Source: Dehalococcoidia bacterium (lineage in GTDB: Bacteria > Chloroflexota > Dehalococcoidia > Lucifugimonadales > JAGWBF01). Taken from it: a stretch of 6,828 nt of DNA. Below the pieces are notes generated by a model, which ran no database searches, had not been told where the DNA came from, and worked only from the letters and a program-made list of their open reading frames with translations. Location: assembly GCA_021296015.1 (NCBI GenBank), contig JAGWBG010000078.1, forward strand, positions 1 through 6,828, in the 5' to 3' direction. Both the position numbers and the translations under genes were made by a program. Positions 1 to 5,686 of this stretch are shown here, one piece after another; positions within the stretch are counted from its first letter, which is position 1; every line of letters begins with the position of its first letter.

Positions 1-1867
1 GCGACACGTTGGCCCGACCCACTATGGGGCCTCCGGTGGCGTTCAGCCTGCTCGCCATCTCCTTGAAGGTGAGGCGCAACTCGGGGTCCGACTTGTGGGA
101 GAGAACTCCGTCTGAGTAGTCCACGTCGTCGGGCGATACGTCCCAGATTGTGGCAGTTCGCTCAATCATCTGCCGCCTGATGTCGTGGGCCGCCTCGTAG
201 CAGGCCCATCCGGTCTTGAAGGCGACGCCACTCCCGCCGGTATTAGAGGTAAAGCCTATAGAATCCGTGTCTCCCACGGCCGGCTTCACGTCCTCCACCT
301 GAATACCCAGTACCTCGGCGAGCTGCATGGCAACGGCTACCCTTGTGCCCCCGATGTCGGGCGACCCCTCAACCAGGCTGATGGTCCCGTCGGAGTTGAC
401 GCTGGCTATGGCGCTGGATGGCCCCGTATTGTTTCGCCAGAACCCGCTGGCCACACCCCGGCCCCGGCGTCGCCCGGACGGTCCGGTCTTTTCCAGCGGG
501 GGAGCGGAGTAGTGCCCGTGTTCCTTGGCTGCCCGGACGGTCTCCAGATAGCCAATGGGAGGGAATCTGAGACCGGTTACCTGACGAGTGCCCTCCTTGG
601 CCCCGTTGATGAGGCGAAATTCCAGGGGGTCCATGCCAATCTTCTCGCATATCTCATCTATGACGGTCTCTGCGGCGAAGGCGGCGGCGGGCGCGCCGGG
701 CGCCCGGTAGGCGGCGGTCTTGGGCTTGTTCAACACTACGTCGTACCCTTCCACACGGGCGTTGGCGAGGTCGTAGGGACCGAAGATGCACTGGACACCG
801 GCACTCACCGGCGAGCCTGGGTATGCGCCCGCCTCGTAAGCCAGATATGCCTCCGCGGCGGTGATGCGTCCTTCCTTACTCACGCCCATCTTGACTCTGA
901 AGTGGCCGCCGGAGGTGGGGCCGGTGCCCTCGAATACCTCGGTACGGCTCATCGTCAGCTGCACCGGATGTCCCGTCTTTTTTGAGAGTAGGGCAGCGAC
1001 AGGCTCCAGGTAGGTGCTCAGCTTCCCACCGAATCCACCTCCAATTTCCATGGGGATAACTCTGACCTTCGAGACGGGAATGCCAAGTATTCTGGCCGTA
1101 TTCTCCCTTATGCCAAAATGGCCCTGGGAGCTGCACCAGACGGTAAGGTTGCCGTCGGTGTTCCACAGGGCCGTGGCGCTATGGGGCTCAATGTAGCCCT
1201 GGTGGACCGATGCGGTGTGGTACTCCCGTTCAACGACGACATCAGCCTCCTCGAACCCCTTGTCCGGGTCACCCACCTCCAGCACAAAATGGTTGGCTAT
1301 ATTGGTGCCCTTTTCAGGGTCGGCATCGTCACGCAGGCCACCGGGCCGGATACCTGGTGAATCGAAGAGGGCCAGCCGTTCGTGAAGGACGGGGGCGTCC
1401 CCCTTCATGGCATCCAGCACGTCCATGACCGGAGGCAGGACCTCGTAGTCCACGTCTATCAGGGATAGGGCCTCCTCAGCGATGTGCGGGCTTGTTGCGG
1501 CCACTGCCGCCACGGCGTGCCCCTTATAAAGGGCTTTGTCCTCTGCCAGGCAGTTATTGCTCATGAACTTGGGATTGGACATTGCGCCCTCTCCCAGATC
1601 AGCCGCTTTCCCGGAGAGTTTTGGCAGATCCGCCGAAGTCACCACGGCTTTCACCCCAGGGAGGGCCAATGCTCTACTGGTGTCAATGGACCTGATTCGC
1701 GCGTGGGGGTAGGGGCTCCTGAGTATTTTGCCGTAGAGAAGCCCCGGCAGCTTGACGTCGGCACCGTACCGGGCCTGACCCGTCACCTTGTCAGTTCCGT
1801 CGTGGCGAATGGGCCTCGTGCCCACCACGTTGTACTCCTGTGTGGATAGCACTATGTTGGAAGTCAT
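1..1867 (-). CDS. Xanthine dehydrogenase/CoxL-family molybdopterin-binding large subunit (3' end off the window)
   Basis: This is the large, molybdenum-cofactor-binding subunit of a molybdenum hydroxylase, a family that hydroxylates aldehydes, purines, aromatic acyl-CoAs or oxidises CO. I translated 622 codons with no stop from ATG 1867 to the left edge. The a/b-hammerhead domain opens with DKVTGQARYGAD (residues 26-37). The cofactor domain shows QGYIEP (223-228), SSQGHFG with the cofactor-contacting Gln at about 248, the glycine loop GGGFGGK (276-282), and AYRAPG (386-391) in the active-site loop. The second cofactor domain follows, with GRGVASGFW and DIGG. The AYRAPG loop lacks the AYRCSFR signature of form I CO dehydrogenase, so CO is an unlikely substrate. 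The catalytic Glu near the C-terminus lies outside the window. GGAGGTG stands about 8 nt before the ATG. The FeS and FAD subunit genes are not in view. It is transcribed divergently from selD. The substrate is unknown. Confidence 0.93.
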   Translation of the reverse strand, partial: MTSNIVLSTQEYNVVGTRPIRHDGTDKVTGQARYGADVKLPGLLYGKILRSPYPHARIRSIDTSRALALPGVKAVVTSADLPKLSGKAADLGEGAMSNPKFMSNNCLAEDKALYKGHAVAAVAATSPHIAEEALSLIDVDYEVLPPVMDVLDAMKGDAPVLHERLALFDSPGIRPGGLRDDADPEKGTNIANHFVLEVGDPDKGFEEADVVVEREYHTASVHQGYIEPHSATALWNTDGNLTVWCSSQGHFGIRENTARILGIPVSKVRVIPMEIGGGFGGKLSTYLEPVAALLSKKTGHPVQLTMSRTEVFEGTGPTSGGHFRVKMGVSKEGRITAAEAYLAYEAGAYPGSPVSAGVQCIFGPYDLANARVEGYDVVLNKPKTAAYRAPGAPAAAFAAETVIDEICEKIGMDPLEFRLINGAKEGTRQVTGLRFPPIGYLETVRAAKEHGHYSAPPLEKTGPSGRRRGRGVASGFWRNNTGPSSAIASVNSDGTISLVEGSPDIGGTRVAVAMQLAEVLGIQVEDVKPAVGDTDSIGFTSNTGGSGVAFKTGWACYEAAHDIRRQMIERTATIWDVSPDDVDYSDGVLSHKSDPELRLTFKEMASRLNATGGPIVGRANVS

Positions 1868-1914
1868 CGGCTTTTCACCTCCCTATTTTCGACCAGTCCA
1901 CAATCGCTCCTACA

Positions 1915-1923
1915 ATTCTACCA
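1915..1923 (-). promoter_or_regulatory. Extended -10 promoter for the molybdenum hydroxylase gene
   Basis: Read on the minus strand, this is TGG followed by TAGAAT, matching the TGn-TATAAT extended -10 pattern with one mismatch. No convincing -35 hexamer is seen 16-18 nt further upstream, which is common for extended -10 promoters. Transcription would start near 1908, giving a leader of about 40 nt that contains the GGAGGTG ribosome site. This is inferred from sequence only. Confidence 0.4.
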
Positions 1924-1991
1924 TAACCTGTGCAGAAATCATGGTGAGATTTGCCGAGAGATGATGACTGGACGTACTGCTCCGTCACACG

Positions 1992-2169
1992 TATAATTCC
2001 ATTCGTGGAGAGGTACATGCTCTTTCTAAACAGAGTAATTACGTTCTTCCGCAACGTCTTCATCACGATGCCGTTGGGAAGAAAGATCAGACTACTTCCG
2101 ACGAATATCTGGCTCAGGGCGCACCAACGACAGTGGTGCTGCGGCCATACTGGTGAGCCGGGATGTTGA
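1992..2169 (+). other. Possible small ORF (50 codons, ATG 2017) with promoter-like sequence; 1868-2260 spacer otherwise geneless
   Basis: The spacer between the hydroxylase gene and selD contains no gene I recognise. One short reading frame has gene-like signals. TATAAT lies at 1992-1997, with TGGACG 17 nt before it (4 of 6 matches to a -35 box). GGAGAGG lies at 2007-2013, and ATG 2017 opens a 50-codon frame ending at TGA 2167. The predicted peptide is basic, with a hydrophobic start (MLFLNRVITFF) and two adjacent cysteines near its end (WCCGH). It matches no family I know. The signals could be chance in an AT-richer stretch. A longer start at 1951 in the same frame has no ribosome site. Confidence that this encodes a protein is low. 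Confidence 0.2.
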
Positions 2170-2180
2170 CGAAAGGTCTC

Positions 2181-2200
2181 TCCCTCCGGGTCGGAAGGGA
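2181..2200 (+). repeat. Hairpin upstream of selD (7 bp, one bulge, 5-nt loop)
   Basis: TCCCT pairs with AGGGA and the inner CC with GG, with A2195 bulged and GGGTC as the loop. GGTC 2175-2178 and GACC 2199-2202 offer a competing outer stem. No T-run follows, so a classic terminator is unlikely. It lies 24 bases before the selD -10 box, so it is not in the predicted selD leader. It could be a protein-binding site or belong to a transcript from the small ORF at 2017. Confidence 0.35.
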
Positions 2201-2220
2201 CCAATAGAGAATGACCGGAA

Positions 2221-2229
2221 TGCTATAAT
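2221..2229 (+). promoter_or_regulatory. Extended -10 promoter for selD
   Basis: TGC followed by TATAAT is a perfect extended -10 element. The -35 position (about 2201-2206, CCAATA) is poor, as expected when the TGn motif is present. Transcription would start near 2236, giving a short leader of about 25 nt with AAAGGAA in front of ATG 2261. Confidence 0.6.
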
Positions 2230-2260
2230 AGGCATTAATTCGAGGGATAAAGGAATAGCT

Positions 2261-3307
2261 ATGCAAAAGGAGCACATCAAGCTAACATCTCTGGCCCACT
2301 GCGCCGGTTGAGCCGCCAAGTTCAGTCCTGAGGACCTCGTGCAGGTCCTGAGCCAACTGCCCGTAATGAGTGACCCTAACCTCCTTGTGGGCACAGAGAC
2401 CGGCGACGACGCCGGGGTCTACCGTATCAACGACGATACCGGTCTGGTGATGACGGTTGACTTCTTTCCGCCCATAGTTGACGACCCCTTCAACTTTGGG
2501 GCCATCGCCGTCGCCAACTCTCTCAGCGATATATACGCCATGGGAGGCAAGCCCCTTCTGGGTCTGAACGTCGTAGGCTTCCCTGTGGGCCTTCCCAAGG
2601 AGATTCTGGGAGAGGTGCTCAGGGGGGGCTATGCCAAAGCACAGGATGCCGGGTGCCTCATCATCGGCGGACATACCGTAGACGACCAGGAGCCCAAGTA
2701 TGGCCTGGCAGCCGTGGGACTTGTGGAGCCGGGGAAACAGAACACCAATCCCCGTGCCAGGCCGGGTGATAGGCTGGTGCTGACCAACCCTCTGGGTACT
2801 GGAGTAATCACCACAGCGGGAAAGCAGGGGGTCGTGAGACCGGAAGTTCTGGACCATGCCGTGTCTGTTATGAGCACCCTCAACCGGGCCGCCTCGGAAG
2901 CGATGGTCAAAGTGGGGGCGAACGCCTGCACCGACATCACAGGCTTTGGCCTCATAGGACACCTGAACGGCATGATGCAGGGCAGTGGCACAAGTGCCAA
3001 AATCCGGCTATCAGGAATGCCCGTGATACCCGGTGTCTGGGAGCTTATTGGGGATGGCATAGCGCCCGGAGGAACGCATCGCAATTTGAGCAGTGCAGGC
3101 CCGTACGTAGAGTGGGAGGAGGACATATCTGAAGATGCCAAACTGCTGCTATGCGACGCCCAGACTTCCGGGGGCTTGCTTATCTCGGTGCCCGAGCAAA
3201 GGGTCAACCTGCTGTTGGAAGAATTAGATGCAGCCGGAGTAACCGGCGCTACAATCATCGGCGAGGTGCTTGCAGAGGGCAAAAGCAGAATTGAGGTGTC
3301 CGCCTAG
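2261..3307 (+). CDS. selD: Selenide, water dikinase (selenophosphate synthetase), selenocysteine-containing
   Basis: SelD makes selenophosphate from selenide and ATP, the selenium donor for selenocysteine, 2-selenouridine in tRNA and the selenium cofactor of some molybdenum hydroxylases. From ATG 2261 the product is 348 residues (E. coli 347). It aligns residue for residue with the E. coli N-terminus: H13, A15, G16, catalytic position 17 and K20. Position 17 (Cys in E. coli) is TGA at 2309-2311, read here as Sec; position 19 (Cys in E. coli) is Ala. Downstream motifs include DPNLLVG, the GDDA aspartates (49-50), VDFF (Asp67), SDIYAMGGKP (Asp90), GGHTVDD, TDITGFGLIGHL, PGGTHRN and CDAQTSGGLL. 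The ATG start has AAAGGAA about 6 nt upstream. Treating TGA as stop would force a GTG start at 2339 and drop the active site. It is divergent from a molybdenum hydroxylase gene. No selA, selB or selC is visible. Confidence 0.95.
2309..2349 (+). promoter_or_regulatory. Sec codon (TGA 2309-2311) and predicted bacterial SECIS hairpin in selD
   Basis: AGGACCT (2331-2337) and AGGTCCT (2343-2349) form a perfect 7-bp stem around the loop CGTGC. The loop begins 26 nt after the TGA, inside the roughly 16-37 nt range known for bacterial SECIS elements, and has G as its second base, as the general bSECIS model expects. SelB would bind the loop and deliver Sec-tRNA to the UGA. The hairpin lies wholly in coding sequence, as is usual in bacteria. 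The fold was paired by eye, with no energy calculation. Confidence 0.75.
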
Positions 3308-3340
3308 ATTTCACTTGTGGGAAAGGATGAGCAAGCCCCT

Positions 3341-3697
3341 ATGGGCACGTTTACCGTACAGATTGCCATTGGAGACCCGGGGAGACAATGATGGGCTACG
3401 CTGGACGCCCTGGTTGACACCGATGCTTCGATCACTTCAGTGCCGTCGTCAATTCTCCGGGAGCTTGGAGTGAGGCCGCTGGCACAAGAGCGGTTCCGTT
3501 TCGCTCAGGGCGAGACGCGCACGATGGACGTGGGGCAAACCTGGGTGCGGATTGAAGGCAGGGAGAGAATTACCCTGGTAGTATTCAACGAAGAAGGGAC
3601 CACACCATTCCTGGGAGCACTGGCATTGGACGCAATGTTCATGGGGGTTGACCCCGTTGCCCAGAAGCTGGTCCCGGTAGAGGGCCTGATGATGTAG
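3341..3697 (+). pseudogene. Retropepsin-like aspartic protease family protein, broken by an internal TGA
   Basis: A single frame runs from ATG 3341 to TAG 3697 (118 residues, a normal length for small bacterial retropepsin-like proteins), interrupted by TGA at codon 17 (3389-3391). Both sides belong to one family. Before the stop is the beta strand MGTFTVQIAIGDPG. After it come ALVDTDASITSVP (the flap and catalytic region), LRELGV, a basic middle, TLVVF and the C-terminal FLGALALDAM...LVPVEGLMM. The catalytic Asp-Thr-Gly is DTD here (26-28), one G-to-A change from DTG. The break sits between strand 1 and the active site, where the family has no conserved Cys, and I find no SECIS-like stem after it, so selenocysteine is unlikely. 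A CGA-to-TGA nonsense change is the simplest reading. Translation from GTG 3440 would give 85 residues without the active site. It starts 33 bases after selD. Confidence 0.7.
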
Positions 3698-3720
3698 CCG
3701 ACACTAGGCCCTGTTTGCGT

Positions 3721-3750
3721 TTGACTAAGACTAGTCAGACTAGTATACTA
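3721..3750 (+). promoter_or_regulatory. Toxin-antitoxin promoter with overlapping repeat operator, leaderless start
   Basis: TTGACT (3721-3726), a 17-bp spacer and TATACT (3744-3749) form a near-consensus promoter. The predicted start of transcription, about 7 nt after the -10 box, is at 3756-3757, which is the antitoxin ATG itself; no Shine-Dalgarno sequence is present. The promoter is filled with repeats: GACTA at 3723, 3729 and 3738, the palindrome GACTAGTC (3729-3736), ACTAGT at 3730 and 3739 (9 bp apart), and TAGTATACTA (3741-3750) across the -10 box. This is the layout expected for autorepression by a Phd/YefM antitoxin-toxin complex. The autoregulation is inferred. Confidence 0.7.
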
Positions 3751-3756
3751 TTAAAT

Positions 3757-4029
3757 ATGGACCTAGTCTACTCGACATACGAAGCCAAGGCGCGGTTCTC
3801 GGAGGTCTTACGGCACGTGCGAGAGGGTCGGACCGTTACAATCTCCTATCGTGGAGAACCGGTGGCAGAGGTGCGCCCCTTCGAGCAGACACCTGGGACT
3901 ATTGAAGAGAGGCTCAAAGAACTGCGAAGGCGTGGGATTCTCCAGCCCGCACACGGACCGAAGCAGCCGTTCAAGCCGGTGGCCCGTCTACCCGGCGCGC
4001 TGGAACGCTTTCTTGCCGAGCGGGAATAG
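3757..4029 (+). CDS. Type II toxin-antitoxin antitoxin, Phd/YefM family
   Basis: This 90-residue protein should bind and neutralise the PIN toxin encoded next to it and repress their shared promoter. The N-terminal DNA-binding fold is typical of Phd/YefM: STYEAKARFSEVLRHV (6-21), then EGRTVTISYRGEPVAEVRPF (23-42). The C-terminal half is charged and basic (ERLKELRRRG, then LERFLAERE), as expected for a toxin-binding tail that is disordered when free. The start at ATG 3757 is preferred over a longer frame from 3715, because the longer start would place the promoter and operator repeats inside the gene. The stop codon TAG shares its last base with the toxin GTG start, implying coupled translation. 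Confidence 0.88.
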   Translation: MDLVYSTYEAKARFSEVLRHVREGRTVTISYRGEPVAEVRPFEQTPGTIEERLKELRRRGILQPAHGPKQPFKPVARLPGALERFLAERE

Positions 4030-4409
4030 TGGCCACTGCCTACGTCGACACTTCCGCGCTGATTGCCGTTGCCTTTGATGAACCGAGCGGTATTAGTATT
4101 AGCCGACGACTGGACCAATTCGAATGGCTAGTGTCTTCGAACTTCCTTGAAGCAGAAGTGCAGGCTGCATTCAAGCGTGAGAATCTAGTCTTTAACCGCC
4201 TTGTTCTCTTTGGTATTGAGTGGCTCTATCCAGACCGGCCATTGACCCGGGAGTTCGAGACTGTGCTGGCAGTCGGCTACCTTCGAGGCGCCGACCTATG
4301 GCATGTGGCCGCGGCCCTCTACTTGGCCCAAGACCCAACCTTAATCACCTTCGTCACGTTAGACGCCCGGCAGCGGGCTATGGCCTCAGCGCTGGGATTT
4401 CAGATTTGA
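4029..4409 (+). CDS. Type II toxin, PIN-domain ribonuclease (VapC-like)
   Basis: This 126-residue protein has the length and layout of a VapC-type PIN toxin, a magnesium-dependent ribonuclease that blocks translation when released from its antitoxin. The four acidic positions of the PIN active site are all present: Asp7 in YVDTSALIAV, Glu41 (or Glu43) in NFLEAEV, Asp89 in RGADLWHVAAALYL, and Asp112 in FVTLDARQRAMA. The nuclease therefore looks intact. It starts with GTG, whose G is the last base of the antitoxin TAG stop, so its synthesis probably depends on antitoxin translation. The RNA target cannot be told from sequence. Pairing with a Phd/YefM-type partner rather than a VapB-type one is a known combination. 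Confidence 0.88.
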   Translation: MATAYVDTSALIAVAFDEPSGISISRRLDQFEWLVSSNFLEAEVQAAFKRENLVFNRLVLFGIEWLYPDRPLTREFETVLAVGYLRGADLWHVAAALYLAQDPTLITFVTLDARQRAMASALGFQI

Positions 4410-4451
4410 GTCTTTACAGCGTCACGCGGTCCTTCTCGTAGCGATGCGTGG

Positions 4452-4882
4452 ATGCCCCACGGCAAGCCCATCTTGAACAATGGCTCATGGGACACGGTGC
4501 CTGCACGGGAAGTGGAACTGGACAAACCAAACAATCTCGTGTCCCCCGAGGCCCATCGGAAACTTCAAACATGGTGGCTTGCGGTCATCAGAGGAAACCC
4601 GACCACACCGAATTGGGACATCGCCAGCGCTTGCAAAATTCGGGGTAAACCGGGTCTTCTTCTCATAGAGGCGAAAGCCCATGAAAAAGAACTGTCCGAG
4701 CAGAACGAGTGTGGCGGCAAGAACAGTGAGAATCGCGAACGGATTCGGGAAGCGATTGCGGAGGCGTCCGTAGGTCTGGCATCAAGACCGTAGACCCTTG
4801 GAACATATCGCGAGACCATCATTACCAGCTATCCAACAGGTTTGCCTGGTCTTGGAAACTGGTTTCCCTCGGTATCCCCGTC
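4452..4882 (+). pseudogene. Frameshifted and 3'-truncated gene with a PD-(D/E)XK-like motif
   Basis: An open frame from ATG 4452 reads 113 codons to TAG 4793. It contains NGSW (10-13), NLVS, LQTWWLAV (38-45), then NWDIAS (Asp56) and GLLLIEAKAH (Glu73, Lys75). The Asp...Glu-X-Lys spacing, with the second part on a hydrophobic strand, is the signature of the PD-(D/E)XK nuclease fold. About 10 codons before the stop the sense passes to another frame (codons starting at 4811 and in phase), which reads RDHHYQLSNRFAWSWKL and ends near SLGIPV at 4882. I remember uncharacterised proteins in which these two blocks are continuous, so a one-base deletion near 4775-4790 is likely. The 3' remainder is missing: the convergent VTT gene ends at 4881. 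No ribosome site precedes ATG 4452. Function is unproven; nuclease activity is inferred from the motif. Confidence 0.6.
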
Positions 4883-5627
4883 ACGGGCCGGGCGGCGCAG
4901 CAGGTTCCACTCCGCTCTGGCGCACCCGTAGCTTCCACCGCGCCCAAACAACCGCCAGCAGGGGTGTGGACAACATGCCCACCACCATCAATATCAAATA
5001 CTGGGGAGGAACGTGCATCCACGAGCCGCCGATGGCCAGGAGATAGTAGCGGCACATACGCCCAATCACGGTGGCTGAGGTATATCTCCAGAGAGGGTAG
5101 TTGGAGCTGGGAGCCAGTACCCTTATCGGATAGAAGGGAAAGGGAGTGACAGCCAATATCGCAATTGTCGCCCAGGGTTGCCAATAGAAGTACCGTACCG
5201 CTTTTTTATAAATAGTCGTTTGTTTCACCGGGGCAACCGGGCGGAGTTCAAAGGCTTTTTTGATAACAACGTAGTCTATGATGCAGGCTATCATCGTGGC
5301 AACGCCGCCGACAACAGCTACCACCCAGGGACTGTAGATGGCCGCGGCAAAAAGCACACCCGGCTCGTTGGGCAAGTATACGAAGCTGTTCGACGGTATG
5401 GAATACCAGAAGTACAGCACCAATTGCCACAAGGGGGCGTACAGGACCCAGACCAGGAGGGTACAGACCAGGGCAGGGGCCAAAGTGCCCGTCAGGACCC
5501 AGATCTTGGGGCTATCTTTGGCCCGATGACCCAGGGCCATCACGTTGCTATAGCACTCTCCCCAGGCCGGACTTGATTTGGGCCAAGCCTGGAAGAGTTT
5601 GAGTTGGTTGAGGCCAAGTCTATTCAT
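4881..5627 (-). CDS. VTT/DedA-like (SNARE-associated) integral membrane protein
   Basis: This 248-residue protein has a VTT-domain (DedA/TVP38-like) pattern; such proteins act in the cytoplasmic membrane, and several bacterial relatives are linked to lipid-carrier flipping and membrane homeostasis. Hydrophobic segments lie at about 43-63, 66-75, 91-121 (with a break near SP 99-100), 151-171 and 207-229. The core PSNSFVYLPNEPGVLFAAAIYSPWVVAVVGGVATMIAC region and the proline-rich TPFPFYPIRV (161-170) followed by YTSATVIGRMCRYYLL resemble the two re-entrant halves of the fold. I chose ATG 5627, with AAGAAGG 11 nt upstream; a GTG at 5639 would add four residues but leaves no room for that ribosome site. 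It follows the radical SAM gene by about 60 bases on the same strand, so the two are probably one operon. The transported substrate, if any, is unknown. Confidence 0.75.
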   Translation of the reverse strand: MNRLGLNQLKLFQAWPKSSPAWGECYSNVMALGHRAKDSPKIWVLTGTLAPALVCTLLVWVLYAPLWQLVLYFWYSIPSNSFVYLPNEPGVLFAAAIYSPWVVAVVGGVATMIACIIDYVVIKKAFELRPVAPVKQTTIYKKAVRYFYWQPWATIAILAVTPFPFYPIRVLAPSSNYPLWRYTSATVIGRMCRYYLLAIGGSWMHVPPQYLILMVVGMLSTPLLAVVWARWKLRVRQSGVEPAAPPGP

Positions 5628-5646
5628 CAACCGGGGCACCTTCTTC

Positions 5647-5673
5647 AGGGGCTAGACTAGAAACGAGGGGCTA
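5647..5673 (+). repeat. 8-bp direct repeat AGGGGCTA in the radical SAM-VTT gap
   Basis: AGGGGCTA occurs at 5647-5654 and again at 5666-5673, 19 bp apart, between the radical SAM stop codon and the ribosome site of the VTT gene. No terminator-like hairpin with a T-run lies here, which agrees with read-through from one gene to the next. The repeat may be chance. Confidence 0.3.
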
Positions 5674-5686
5674 CCGGTCCTTTGGT

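Noticed and set aside
490..515. Second apparent frameshift in the hydroxylase gene
   Set aside because: Same cause: the plus strand has five G here (498-502), and the frame is continuous through SAPPLEKTG.
185..985. Long plus-strand open frame opposite the molybdenum hydroxylase
   Set aside because: It is antisense to clearly conserved hydroxylase motifs and its translation resembles no protein family.
1555..1625. Apparent frameshift in the hydroxylase gene on first reading
   Set aside because: It came from miscounting a G run while reverse-complementing; with the correct base count the frame is open from 1867 to the edge.
1875..2204. Minus-strand 109-codon frame in the spacer upstream of the hydroxylase
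   Set aside because: No ribosome site at its start and no recognisable motif; it would cover the predicted hydroxylase promoter.
2130..2215. Possible tRNA-Sec or riboswitch before selD
   Set aside because: No T-loop GTTCRA motif, no acceptor pairing and no riboswitch core I recognise; only the simple hairpin remains.
2282..3282. Two minus-strand open frames opposite selD
   Set aside because: They are shadows of selD, whose family motifs are unmistakable on the plus strand.
3389..3440. Selenocysteine reading of the TGA in the protease-like gene
   Set aside because: Not a conserved Cys position, and only 3-4 bp stems can be drawn downstream, none in the proper window.
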